From: Epiperipatus broadwayi
Taxonomy: Eukaryota; Onychophora; Udeonychophora; Euonychophora; Peripatidae
Length of the DNA: 64,000 nt
Assembly: GCA_028023455.1 (NCBI GenBank)
Contig: JAQFVV010012397.1
Coordinates: 4,050,888-4,114,887, forward strand
Direction: 5' to 3'
The notes under the pieces were generated by a model. It did not search any database. It was given only the letters and a program-made list of their open reading frames with translations, and had not been told where the DNA came from. Shown here piece by piece: positions 49,760 to 62,463 of this stretch. The stretch's first letter is position 1. Each line of letters opens with the position of its first letter. The translations under genes and the position numbers were made by a program.

Positions 49760-49850
49760 TATGACCACATACATGTGAAAAAATAAAATGATCTCCAATA
49801 TATGCATTTCATGCTAAACCAGCATCTATCAGTTGGTCCAAATTATTATC
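49760..49850 (-). repeat. Dispersed repeat with hammerhead-like hairpin (inverted copy of 18.1 kb)
   Basis: Reverse complement matches 18040-18140. On the minus strand (49836-49803) CTGATAG, hairpin ATGCT-GGTTT-AGCAT and GAAAT follow each other. Here CTGAT is intact, while the 18.1-kb copy has kept GATGA; together they suggest an ancestor with CTGATGA. Confidence 0.4.
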
Positions 49851-49858
49851 TCTTAGAC

Positions 49859-49860
49859 AA

Positions 49861-49895
<35 letters not shown>
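49859..49895. repeat. Compound (AC)n(AT)n microsatellite
   Basis: AC dinucleotides to about 49877, then AT to about 49895. Confidence 0.95.
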
Positions 49896-51281
49896 AAATC
49901 AGTGTTCAGTTTATATTAAGATAGAGAATCTGCAAACTTTAGTGGACAGAATTCACTCTTCTCCATCCTCCAACTCTTCAGACTCCCATATTTATTAAAA
50001 ATCTGAAGAAATGCTCAAAATCCTTATATTCAAATTCAATCATTATTTATTTGGTTTTTTATTCATTTTCTATAATTGTAATCATTATATACATTCGAGG
50101 GCAATTTTACATCTGCTTTTATTATCAAAGTTTGTGCTATCTCCATTTTTTTTAGATCTATTCATTAGAATAGAAACATTTAGTGATTGGGTTATCTATT
50201 TGCTATCATTATCATTTTAGTTTATATTGGATCTATTTCCTGTTTACTAAATGATCTAGATACAATTGAGATAATGTATCAATATTCTCTTTCTTTTTCC
50301 AGTCAATAATCGTGTTCTACTGTACTTTTTATTGATTTTTATAGTATTAAGATGTAAAGTATTATCTTTACAGAAAAAAAAAATGTTTAAATCCTCTTTT
50401 TTATGTGCAGTCTTGCTACCAATTCTTAGTCAGGTTTAAGGTAATATGGAAATTGTTGTTTTTGTCCAATTTCTTTGGAATACCTTGCAGCTTGCCTTTT
50501 AAAATGAACCTATACTTTTCCTAAAGGTTTGTGATGATGGTATTTAGTTGTATTTATATATTGGTATATTTCTGTAATCTAATATTAAGTATTGAATGTC
50601 TTAAAAAATTTAAACTTTATTTAAACTTTCAAATTACATTCAACTGTTAATTATAGGATAAAGGTAAGTATATGAACAATGTTTCAAGAAATATGCTTTG
50701 ACAACATGTTTTTTTTATTTAAATATATTTTTCTTAACTCATATCTTAATATGATCACCTACATAAAATGTTTTCTAATATACTAAAAGCTTTTAATATT
50801 TAATTAATACTTATTTATTCAGAAAAACATTTTAATTATTTTATTAATCAAACTTTTCAGGAAAGTTGGATCTTTAAATACATTGCTCATACTATAGCAT
50901 GCTATATATATTGTAATGATACAGAAAATTATGGAGTGAATCTGGGGTGATGGAAAATCATCATCATCAATCCCAAGTCAATACCAAATTTAAATATTAA
51001 ATATAAAAGGAATGATAATGAATATATTGAACATGAGAGATCAGCACACAACTAACTATAAGTTCACCCAGTATTTCAGAGAACTAATTATTCTTCATCA
51101 AGAATGATCAACAATAAAAATAAAATAATCAATCTTGTGACTGGATTTGAAATGCATCTACTATAGACAAGATTAATTGTTTAGTACTTGCCAACTTGAG
51201 GCAGATTATTTAATTAATAATTTGGAAGCACATACACAAGTGCTAATTTATAAGAATATAACAATTAAAAAATAATGCTGG
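49896..51281. other. AT-rich non-coding stretch with a PLE-derived fragment
   Basis: About 50515-50660 is an inverted, diverged copy of the hairpin family at 28762-29005 and 34905-35060 (ggtttgtgatgatggtat, tattgaatgtctt, acattcaactgtta). No gene recognised. Confidence 0.45.
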
Positions 51282-51408
51282 AATACTAAAACATAAAGGT
51301 TATCATGAATTCCCTGACCACTGAAATACTAAAACATGCAGGTTATCATGAATTCCCTGACCACTGAAATACTAAAACATGCAGGTTATCATGAATTCCC
51401 TGACCGCT
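51282..51408. repeat. 43-bp minisatellite, three copies
   Basis: Units start at 51282, 51325 and 51368 and contain aatactaaaacat and ggttatcatgaattccctga. The second and third are almost identical. Confidence 0.9.
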
Positions 51409-52600
51409 TAATATCATTAATGTGCTGGACAATTATAAACTTAATTTCTAAATAAATAATTAAAATGAAATGTAATGCATGGACTTTAAAGGATATCCCC
51501 TTTGTAGTAACCAGGATCATTATCATATGGATATCCATAAACACAATATAAACCCTTTTATATAACAGATCATTGTGCATGGATCCAGCTCAGAGAATAA
51601 AAGTTCTATAACTGTTACTGTGATCAAGCTATATAATACAAACATATAATATTCTAAAATATTTTAGGATTAAGTAAATACATAGGAATAAGTTTAAAAT
51701 GAAATATCAATTTATTAATACCAATTAAAATGAAATTAAGACTGCTGAATATTGTTATACATATAAATTAAACCTTATGTTTTTGATTAATATAGTTAGC
51801 TATCACATTGTAATCTACAAATACCTCATAATTGGTTTACATAAAACACAGGTATGTTATCACATAGACATGCAATATAAAAATTTGTAAACATATTTGA
51901 ATTATCATAAACCTATAAATGAAATTCATTTTTTATAATACATAATTATGACTGATTTAACATATATGTGTGTGCATGGAAATGTATGCACACACTGACA
52001 TTTATATAAAAATATAAACCTAATAAACCATATTTTATTTTCACAATACACAATTAATTGAATATCAAAAAACATACAATGCGTACAAATATAAGCACTC
52101 AGATGTGCTGTATAATAATTTAAAAATTAACATGTTTCAATTGCCATAGACTTATAAAAATTTAATTCATTTTTAATAATTCATAAATGCACACATATGA
52201 TGTGCATATATATAAATAGATGATACAAATTAAAGCTATTAATTAGCACTTATTTTTTAATGGTAAGTAAAAGTTTTTTTAAAAAAATATTTACTCCTTT
52301 GACAGTCCTTCATCAAAGTTTTTTTTCAGGTTATTCTTGATTGATTATAAATATCTTTAAACATACTTTAGTAAGTTTTTTTATTCTCTACTCTAGAAAA
52401 AATTTTGGAGTTTTTTTTAAATAAAGTATACTGCAAATGCATCTTTCTTTTTATTGGAATAAAGTTATTTACCTAAAAAAATTGCAATTTAAAAAATTAC
52501 AACTGTTACTTTCACTAAAGAAATTATTTAAAATAACTCATTAGCTGTACTTTATATATAGGATGCAGCACCATTATGTGTGCCTCTCTGGATATAGATA

Positions 52601-52603
<3 letters not shown>
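51409..52603. other. AT-rich non-coding stretch
   Basis: No gene seen. Confidence 0.5.

Positions 52604-52669
<66 letters not shown>
52604..52669. repeat. (AT)n microsatellite, about 64 bp
   Basis: AT dinucleotides with one phase slip near 52638. ORFs crossing it (Tyr-Ile repeats) are artefacts. Confidence 0.95.
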
Positions 52670-52673
<4 letters not shown>

Positions 52674-53382
52674 ATTCTTCAGCAAAATGATAGACTCTCT
52701 GGGTATTATGGTACCTTTCTGAAACTATAGACTGGCTTGTTGTCATCTTCAAGACAGGTATTATCCAGGTAACTCTTGCCATTCAATCATCTCCATTTAG
52801 TTTGAAATTTGGTAAACTTAAGGCATACAAGTAAGTCCACAATATATATGGGCTAATGAACCCCATGAATCCAAATTCTTCCATTATGAACTAATATCAG
52901 CAGTTGTACTTGCATTATCTTACCTTCAGTTGCAACTTCATAGCCTCTGTCATAATCTGTAAAACTTTAAAAACTCCCTTCTAATCTTTTTTCAATCTTT
53001 TTATAGTCAGAACAAGGGAGGGGGTTACAGTAATTAAAAATAAGTTTTTCCTGTCTTGATTGAAAAAAGTTATTAATGACTCTTTTCTATTCACGTTAAT
53101 TCTTTGAAAAACAAATTTGTAGGATTTTTATCACAATATATTATATAAGAGTTAATTAAAAAAATTTTCTTTAATCAAAATAAATAGTGGAATTTTACAA
53201 TTATCAGTATTATTTTATTTTAAAATCAGAATTAATAAATATTAAATTAGACATTTTTAAAATGTATAATTACAATAAAATTTTTTTAAATTCAAAATTA
53301 TTTAATCCTTAATTATTATTCCAGTGTAATATAGAAAATACCTTACAAATTTTTTGTTTGTGTTTATTTATACTTTTCCTTT

Positions 53383-53383
<1 letters not shown>
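52670..53383. other. AT-rich non-coding stretch
   Basis: No gene seen. Confidence 0.5.
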
Positions 53384-53418
<35 letters not shown>

Positions 53419-53431
53419 GAAAGGAATTCCG
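53384..53431. repeat. (AT)n microsatellite inside a small hairpin
   Basis: AT run 53384-53415 flanked by CCTTTCAAT and ATTGAAAGG, which pair. Confidence 0.8.
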
Positions 53432-53440
53432 ATATATATA

Positions 53441-53490
<50 letters not shown>

Positions 53491-54501
53491 TTATCAACCA
53501 TTATCAATCCACTGCAGGATGAAGGTCTCTCCAAGTTTAATCCATCTTCTCCGATCTTTAGCTTCTCTTCTCCACATCACCCCTACACATTTTCTTATTT
53601 CATCCATCCATCTTACATGTGGTCTCCTTCTAGGTCTTTTACAATCTCTTGGAATCCAGTTTAAAATTTCAATTGTCCATCTATTATCATCTCTTCTAGC
53701 AATATGTCCAGCCCAACTCCACTTCAATCTTTTAATTTTTTCAATGAGGTCAGTAACACCTGTTTGTTCTCTTACCCATACATTGCATTTTCGATCTCTT
53801 CTTGTTACTCCCAACATACATCTCTCCAATCTTCTTTGAGTGGTCTGAAGTCTCTGTATTGATCTTCTATTAAGTGTCCAAGTCTCAGATCCATAAGTAA
53901 GAACTGGTAAAACACATTTGTTAAAAACCTTTCTTTTCAAACACATAGGCATATTTCCTTTTAATATCAAGTTATTTCTACCAAAAGCACTCCAACCAAG
54001 TTTAATTCTATGATTAATTTCCTCTATTATGTTTCCATCTGTATTAATAATCTGACCAAGATATTTGTAACTCTTAACTTCTTCTAATTCATCATAATCA
54101 ATCTTTATTTTCATATTTTGAGCAAATCGATTAAACATTACTTTAGTCTTTTTAACATTTATCTTTAGTCCTACTTTCCTACTTTCATCTGATAACTCCT
54201 GCAACATTTCCTGCAGCTCGGAAGCATTATTTGCAAAAACAACTACATCATCTGCGAAATCTAAATGACTTAAATAATCTCCATTTACTTTCACTCCTTT
54301 AGTTTCCCATTTTAATCCACAAAATACTTCTTGCAGCACTGCTGTAAAAAGTTTTGGAGATATGGAGTCACCTTGTCTTACACCTTTCTCAATGTTGACT
54401 TTCCCAGTATCATTATGTAATCTAATTGTTGCTGTTGCATTTTTATAAATATTCTTTAAAATATGACAATATCCTGGATCTATACCTATAAGTTCACACA
54501 C
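53432..54501 (-). mobile_element. RTE-type non-LTR retrotransposon, 5'-truncated, with (AT)n tail
   Basis: The fragment consists of the 3' end of the reverse transcriptase ORF (stop at 53494-53496) and, directly after it, a 3' tail of about 56 bp of AT dinucleotides (53432-53488). RTE-clade elements characteristically end in short microsatellite tails after a very short 3' UTR. The 5' end is lost near 54501-54540, the usual outcome of incomplete target-primed reverse transcription. I could not identify target duplications because both flanks are AT-rich. Confidence 0.75.
53494..54501 (-). pseudogene. RTE-type reverse transcriptase, C-terminal half
   Basis: 335 open codons. VRQGDSISPKLF (41-52) is RT motif B, LDFADDVVVF (80-89) is motif C with both catalytic aspartates, and YKYLGQIINTDG follows as the thumb-side motif typical of LINE RTs. 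The C-terminal part (LTYGSETWTL, QRRLERCMLG, RPHVRWMDEIRK) is the conserved RTE/related-LINE tail. The apurinic endonuclease and RT motifs upstream of B are absent. The ORF as called begins with GTG and a TAG lies two codons upstream, so there is no real start. The frame is otherwise undamaged, implying a fairly recent insertion. Confidence 0.8.
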
Positions 54502-54540
54502 ATACTACTGTGTGGTTGTATTCTGTGAGATACATATTAG

Positions 54541-55218
54541 TCTCAATATATATATATGTGAATAGGTTCTCATAATTATAGCTTCTTGATTACATTCAAT
54601 AGAAATTTCCTAAAAATTGTTATCACAAGATAGTATTATTAGTTAACATTTATAATTGGGACTGATCATACTTTATTTCTATATTTTATAACTGTATTTG
54701 GTAGCAAGCTACACTCCTCTGTTTTCCATCATGATGGTAAATATTATCTCATGAACATACATTCCAATAATTAATTTTAATAATTATTGCATTTATTTGT
54801 TGAAATAAATACATATTGAAACTACAACAAAATATGTATTTGTGCACACATATTTCTCATTACTTACTTTAATGAGCATTTACTTCCTTTGCCCTTTAAT
54901 TTCTTTAATTTTGTTTCTTTGTGTGGAAGAATATTGATATAATTGTTTAATGCTATATAAAGGTTCTCATTTCTTACTATTTCTCACCTCACTAATGACC
55001 AAATCACAGCAATCACTATATATGTATATTAACTAAAATTGAAAGCTAAAATAAAAACAAGGATAGAGAACTGTTATCCTCAACACCTAACTATTAGTAA
55101 GATTGATGGGTAATGTTTTTTTTTTACTTTTTTACCAATCCTTGTTGGATGGATGTTAGAAAGCCTTTGTAGCTACAATGAGATATTTCTCATTCTTTTT
55201 ATCTTTAAATTTATATGA

Positions 55219-55221
<3 letters not shown>
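54541..55221. other. AT-rich non-coding stretch
   Basis: No gene seen. Confidence 0.5.
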
Positions 55222-55260
<39 letters not shown>

Positions 55261-55280
55261 TATATATTTTTCAATCCATT

Positions 55281-55316
<36 letters not shown>

Positions 55317-55335
55317 AATGGATTGAAAAATATAC
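55222..55335. repeat. Two (AT)n tracts, the second inside a perfect hairpin
   Basis: AT runs at 55222-55256 and 55283-55313. The second is bounded by tttttcaatccattacaat and its inverted copy attgtaatggattgaaaaa, so the whole 55263-55335 segment can fold into one stem. Confidence 0.85.
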
Positions 55336-56518
55336 TATCAACAGTCCTTTAAGAACAAGATATATATTTAGGTTATATACTCATCCATTCCTCTAAAGAT
55401 CTGACAGATACTGACAGTCAAAAGAATGATTAGCATATCACAATTTTGAGATAAATAAAAGAACCTACTCACTGCTCTTAAAGTATACAATGTTTCATGA
55501 TCACTCAGATGGTCATCACATTTCAGTCACTCTAAGCTACTACAACCCATTATAGTTTTCTGCAAACACTATTGCACTGCCCTGCTTACATCCAAATCTT
55601 AGGGGCTATTATTTATAAAATATTGCCTTCCTCATCTTTGGGAGTCTTAAAGGCAAATATTATACATATATAAAGATAAGTATACCTTACTCTCTCTGGA
55701 GTCTTAGAGGTAAAATCATGGCAGGACTACTGTTAACTGCTTCATGATAAATAGTAACTAACATTACAATTTGGGTTGGAGCAATGAATGAGATCAATCA
55801 GTCACAAGTGACATGAATATATCACATCCTCAAGGCAATGATGAAAATTCCCCCATCCAACAACAATACTTGCAACAAAACTAACCAAACTTCAACAATC
55901 AAATATCCAATCCAACCTTTAAAATTACGGATTTGCTACAACACAAAATTTCCAAATATGGATAAAATTATGAAATGGATTGCATATCATATATGATCTC
56001 AAATGAAAATAAACATATGTAATAGACCAAATTATATTTGATGCCTGGAAATCATTGATTCAATACCACACAATTGGGCTCACCAAATTGTAACAGACCG
56101 ACAAATAGATAAACATATAGCTGACCGCATTGTGACATCAAAATGCAATGGGATATAAACAAATGCTGAAAAATTATAATGGAAAATCCTGAGCCATCAT
56201 CAACACTTGCAGTAGAACCAACCATTTACCTAAATCCATCCCATTACATTTACCGAAACAATAATCCAGCCATCCACAAAAAAAAAACTGGAAAGATCCA
56301 ATAACACTACAACCAAAAGGAATCTTTACTATCATTCAACTCCCATTCATTTGGCAATATGCTCTGGATCCACCCAATTTTATGTCAATCCATTAGATTC
56401 CCTAAAATTCAAACTCAGTCATAATTTAAGTACTTACTCTGTTCAAGTATACACTATAAGAATATATCCAGCCAATGTGGCAATAACTTGATGTTGTAGC
56501 TTATATAATACACTTATT

Positions 56519-56520
<2 letters not shown>
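55336..56520. other. Non-coding stretch with weak internal duplication
   Basis: No gene seen. Segments near 55835-55920 and 56165-56245 look loosely alike (gaaaatccc..., acttgcaacaaaac / acttgcagtagaacc, taaccaa / caaccat), possibly an old direct duplication. Confidence 0.35.

Positions 56521-56586
<66 letters not shown>
56521..56586. repeat. (AT)n microsatellite, about 66 bp
   Basis: Uninterrupted AT dinucleotides. Confidence 0.95.
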
Positions 56587-56588
<2 letters not shown>

Positions 56589-58550
56589 AGAGATACGTGA
56601 ATTCAATGATGTATTCTCAACAAATCATAGATAATCCTTGATATAAAATCAATTAAAATCAACAAATTTATTTTATGTTAATATAGCATATGTAAATATA
56701 TAAATACGATTGTTACACTTCCACTAAATCTCATTAAAATAATAACACACACAAAAAATACATAGAATAATAATATCATTAACTATAGGTCATTCTTGGT
56801 ATACATGCCATCATATTAAAAAAAAAAAATTATGATCTTTCATACCAATCTAAACAAGTGACATTGTTTATTTATTTATTTTATTTTTTTAAAAAAAAAG
56901 GTATCATCATATCAATATACCATTTTTTTATTTTATAAACATAATTGAATCAATGGATTCGTACGTGAATATTATAAATCATGAGAACTGGAATTGCCAT
57001 GAATTGATTTTATAAGTAATTGTTAGTATGTATCTTGTTAATAAAGGATAATATAGGTTTTATTAGTAATTAATTTTGTTGTTAATGTTATGTTGTTAGT
57101 GAGTCAAAAATAAGTCTTACCTTTATTTATATTCATCTCATCAGAGTCTAGTCCTTCTTTTTTTTTTAACAGAACCATTTATATATATATATTTTTTTAT
57201 TTCAAAAAATATATTTTATGTTACGAAATGAATACATCTAAATTCTTTAGTACTTCCAGCTCAAAAATCCAATGTGGAAGTATAAATAAAATAAAATAAA
57301 TACATAAATGAAGAAGAGAAAACCTTAAAAAAATTATAGCATCAGTATGTTAACCATAACGAACAAACAGTTACATATCACCATAAAATTCTGAACGATT
57401 TAATAAACCTCTTGATCAAACATGAGCATCTTCTTTAAATGGAAATTCAAGGTAGATTGAGAATTTTCAGCATCTTTTATTCACTTCATTATCCAAAAGT
57501 GGTGTCTCCCATGATCTATCCAATTACCACAAGTTGACCTAGTAGTTTGGATAATCTTTGATTTACCCACTTTCACCACTGATTCATAGAATTTCACATA
57601 TTTGGTTGCCATCTTATATATATGTGATGGTGAGAATTCACACCTATGGATTGTGTATATCATATTCTTTGAAACCCATCTGAGTTGCCTTGACCTTCAC
57701 AACGATTTTTTTAGCACACCTGCATCATTTTTATGTTATATATATATCCATAAAATTCTTTTCTTATATCAGCATTAGAAATGTTATAGCTATATACCAA
57801 AATGAAACATGATTAAAGTCAGTTTTTTTCTTGTGATGATAAACGTTATTAAAGTTACAACTTCCAACAGTTCTAGACTTATTAAACGCTTGATTATGCA
57901 ACTGAATATTTTATCATATTTTTTTATAGCAAATAGTTCAATAGAATTATCAATAACAAAAAGAAAAAAAATATCTTGGTTCCTTTTATGCTTTAATCAA
58001 CCGGGTATAATTTGTTTATTTTTAAATTTTCATGGTTTATAAAGTTCAATTAACAATGGATATATAGTGATATTCTTTCGTTTCAGTTTTTTTTTTTTTT
58101 CCACATATATATCAAATTAAAACTTACAGTTTTGCCTTTTTACTGTCCAATAATTCTTTCTTTCCAAATGCTGAAAACGTTTTGCCAAAATACAATTTAA
58201 ATTAACTATCTTGCCATCCTTAATGAATAAATAAACGAAAATCTCACGTATAATCTTCTCGATACATATTTTTAAACTTTCCAGCCATTAAAAGAACAAC
58301 AACAACCAAAAAAAAAATAGCTGTTTGTTATTGTTGTTATGGTTACATTATAATCATCAGGTTTCCTCTCCCCCTTTCTATTTTACAACACTAGGTTATA
58401 AAATAAGTTTTATTTTTTTATAAAACTTTCTCAATTGTTCTGTCAAATTTGTTATTTTAAAATATTAATAAAATTAAATTTAATAATAAATTTACGATTT
58501 TGTTTTAAGCATTTCCAGTTCATTAATAATATAATTTTGATTCATACTGT
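56587..58550. other. AT-rich non-coding stretch
   Basis: No gene recognised. Short ORFs at 57481-57663 and 57809-58042 carry no motif and are probably chance. Confidence 0.45.
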
Positions 58551-61500
58551 TGTAACAATCAAGTTTGTACATTCATATAACAGAATTCAGAATCCAAGCA
58601 AAAGAGACCAAAGCTGACCAGACTAGGACTGTGACATCCCAAGTCCGACCACACTTCAACTTGTAAGCCAGGATTCCAAGACTCAAGACCCTACGAATGA
58701 CCACCTTGAAATTACACATAGTATACCTCTTTCCACACGGCCGACATAGGTCATGGACTCTGATAATTAAAAGAGAGGTTCTTAATTGACTAAAATATAT
58801 CACTAATCTAATTTAACTTAATGCATAGTTTTCACATATATAGGCTGTAAATAATAATTAGAATTGGATTGAATTAGATCAATAATGAGACAGAGAATGA
58901 AATACATTAAACTAATTATATATTTATTTACAACTCATATCTATATATCACTTATTTACAATAGCATTCAGCGTAGAATGTACGCAAACATTTGGTAATT
59001 CAAAATCATTTTACATAAGTAATCATTAAACTTCATAAAGGGATTTAACATGTGCCCATCTTATGAATTGTTTACAATTGATACATAATCAATCACTACG
59101 TTATGTCTATAAATCTATTTAAGCCAAATCCTATTATATTGGTCGCTGTTATGTAAATAATTATATTGAACTTTGATCATGAATTCCTTTACTAAAATAT
59201 ACAATATGACTTAATAAAGAGTGCATAAACCAGCTCAAGTAATGATCGATCGAACATGGCTTTCGAGAAAAAATTTCAGAATGCTGAAAGCGCTATGTTA
59301 CGGTGGGAGAGTTGGCAGAAATAAGATTTTACCAATGCGCTATGGCACAGGTAAACAATAATAGGAAAAGTCGCTCTGCGGATGGATGAAATAACTTCAG
59401 GGTTCTTGCGACATACGCCGGTACCCTGTAACCGATCACAATGCTGCGTTAAAAGGAACATTGTGTTCAGAAATGGCAGGGGACATACTTGCTAACCTGG
59501 CTTTGGCTCAGGCTTCTCTATTGCTCTACCCTATAAGAGAAGATGTGCTGGCAATGCCGTGGCTTCATCTTAAGATATGTATATTACATATAGCAGCAAA
59601 ACGAGAATAATTTTATAAAATATCACATCAGCCAAGCAAAGAATAGTATATTTCATACTATGAAATACGAGTTAATAGCATATTAGCTCTATCAAATTGG
59701 GACCAACTCTTGTGTAGCCTGGTAATAAATGTCTATGCTACAAAAGGGAATATTACTACATCTGTACTTTGACATGCTCAATCTATTAAGTTACTTATAG
59801 ATAATAAATATTTAAGGAGGCAAAGTATATTTCTATGGACTTAAGAATTTAAATGTCAAATATACTTATAAATACGATCAAGGCTAAATTTAATTCTAAA
59901 TAAAACTATAAGGTTAAGTTTTTAACTGGTTGATTAAAAGAGCCACATTTCACATATTAATCATTTAAATAATAAAAAAAAATAGGATTTTGAAACAGCG
60001 CAGAAAGTTGATGCTATAAAGAAATTACGCGAAGATTTTCAAATAATATCTTCTTAAAAAGATGAAATTAAGTGCCCACTGTTTCGATATATTGGCATAT
60101 AAAATATAATAAGCATTTAAAATAAGCAAAGAAATATAGACACAACTGCAGTGATATAACTTTAAATTAGCCACTTATAATGTACTTCAAATGAAAGGAA
60201 AATATAAATTAGTCATGATTATTTAAAATTTAACAACATGAAATTTTGATAGCAATTGACATATTTAAAATATTAAATGGATTTTAAGTTTTGATTACAT
60301 ATTAGTTTTATCATTATTTTAAAAGAAAGTTATCTAAAGTTAGCTAACTTATATAGATATTATTTACATTTACACAGAATTACACAGAGCTCTGCAGTTT
60401 GAAAAATAAAACGGTACCGGTATTATTTATCCGGACTGCAAGTTCTTGGCTGTTGGTTTGGTTTAGTTTGACTGGGCGGCATCATCTTTCCCATTATGTT
60501 AGGCTCATCTCTTCTATCGGCATGATGGTGGTTTAGGCATTTCGATGATAGAAACCCCATTTTCCCACGGAGTAACAGCAACAAGATGCCCGCTTTTAGC
60601 CAGACATGTTAAACATTAACAATTGTGAAGACTGGCTGCAATTCTCATTAACAATATGGCTGTCTATCCTTGTTAAAAATACAGAGTATTTATATGTTTT
60701 CCTTATCGGAATCTATTGCCTCAAGACTCACTAAACTCAGGAATTTAATTAAATATTTTTCAATTTATAATCCAGATCTTAGATAACCCATTTTAGAAAC
60801 ATTCCATAAGCTATTATTATAATTAAGATTTTTCGTTGCAAAAAAATTGTCCAATTTAGATTTTAAAATAAGTTAATCTTATCTAAGGAGATTTTAATTA
60901 GTAAATTTTGAACTAATTTTACTGTTTACAAATTCCACGTGTGGTCATTAATGACACTTGTTTACAACCAGAAATCTTTTTAATTACTTGACCAGCTTTT
61001 TATTTTTATCTTACATTTAATAGAAACTCTTCTTATTTAAAAACAACCTTTCAACATTTTTTTAAAACGCAAACCTTTTAACATATTTATTTAAAATAAT
61101 TTACAAACATATTTTGATATAGCTTTTAAATATATTTTTGAGAAACTTTTCCCTGAAATATATTTAAAACAAGAAATGTTTTAACAATTTTTAAAGACAT
61201 TTAATATTATTTTTAGATAATGGCTTTTACATATTTTAAATCATGTCTTTCTTCTATATAGCACAAATCATATATCAACATACGAAATTACAATATTAAA
61301 CAACAAAATGAATAATTTACTCTTAACTTAAATAATATAACGAACATTTTTAGAAATATTAAATCAATTTAGTATGCTATAATTTTCCTAATCCTATCTA
61401 ATTATAGCATTGGTTCACACGCAAATATATAATACTGTTTATACAGACATGAGCAAATTTTAGATTTATTAACATTTATATAGGTTTGAACTTAGCACAG

Positions 61501-61688
61501 ATGAGTGTGTCATTAGGTTTGATGGTGAAATGATAGGGGCTTGGAAAGTTATCGTTTCACTGTTATATATCATCAATTTGTGAATTCATTAGATGTATTA
61601 CTTTTATAAATCAACACATCCATGTATATATTTATGTTTAATGCTTATTTTGATAAGGATAGGTATGAGAATTATAGCGATCCTTACA
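58551..61688 (-). repeat. Candidate 3' LTR of the minus-strand gypsy element (about 3.1 kb)
   Basis: On the minus strand the candidate begins TGTAAGGATCGC at 61688, directly after a GGGGG-containing polypurine-like tract, and would end GATTGTTACA at 58551, giving a TGTAA...TTACA terminal inverted repeat. Base composition becomes visibly richer in G and C just inside 58551 and again at 59.2-59.6 and 60.4-60.6 kb, unlike the flank. The other LTR would lie outside the window, so the left boundary is a guess from the terminal repeat only. It does not resemble the LTR at 8.8 kb. Confidence 0.4.
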
Positions 61689-61701
61689 ATTCCCCCAATC
61701 C
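61689..61701 (-). promoter_or_regulatory. Putative polypurine tract
   Basis: Minus-strand GGATTGGGGGAAT immediately precedes TGTAAGG, the probable LTR start. G-rich tracts of this shape are usual for gypsy elements, though this one contains T residues. Confidence 0.5.
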
Positions 61702-62463
61702 AAAAAGGTTAAAAGTTTAATCCTTTTAAACTTTTGACATTTACTAGAATAAAAAAAAATTACATTCAATGTCCCATCACCATAGTGGGTTATTTTCTTT
61801 TTCATATAATAAAATATTATCTATAATTATCTATCTCTTTCTTCCTGTCAGGTGGTTTGCTAAATTACCATTTTATGTCCATACTAGATTTGACCTCTTT
61901 TAACCCTCATATTCAGTAATTCATTTTACTTTCTCTATTTAATTTCTAATTAAATAGTACTGTCTATCCTACAATTGTATTATGATGGATTAAAACAGAA
62001 TCTGACCAGTTCCATACTCCTATTTAGGCAGCATAAAAACTTGTCTCGTCGGCTTCTTGTCTTGCTCCACAGAGTTAGAAGATCCTAGAATAACCACACA
62101 GAATATGGAGTGTTCATATACATATAAAGTAAGATACACCCTCATATCTCAGTCAGTTCTGAAAGTAGCCGATACATGCTTAATTCTGCAGTTGGACGTA
62201 GTCTCACCACAAAATGCCTTTTCCATTTTCACTAGTTTCGATGTTATCTCCTTTCAAACAACATATAAATGGTAATTATGAGTGCCCTCAAAAATCCACT
62301 TTCCACTCCTTTCATACCCAACCTGCACTGATTTCCTCTATATTTCTTTCCTAACTAAAAACATGGTTTCAGACTTCTAGGATTGTAAGTCCCTTTTATT
62401 TCTTCATTGATATTCAACCAAAATTCATTAGAATTAGCTTGTTTAAAAATAACAAATGGACCA
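61702..62463 (-). other. Gypsy 3' internal region without recognisable ORF
   Basis: About 760 bases between the end of the integrase frame and the polypurine tract. No clear coding sequence on the minus strand. It could be 3' untranslated sequence or a decayed extra ORF. Confidence 0.4.

Noticed and set aside
42517-50520. Similarity between 42517-42590 and 50455-50520 considered as a conserved coding exon (minus-strand FKRQ..KY.KEIGQ).
   Set aside because: The open stretches are under 30 codons and interrupted by stops. A shared retroelement fragment is the simpler explanation.
52552-53664. ORFs made largely of Tyr-Ile repeats at 52552-52782, 53309-53497 and 53440-53664.
   Set aside because: They are translations of (AT)n microsatellites.
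53519-53839. 106-codon plus-strand ORF rich in Leu and Ser.
   Set aside because: Antisense shadow of the RTE reverse transcriptase on the minus strand.
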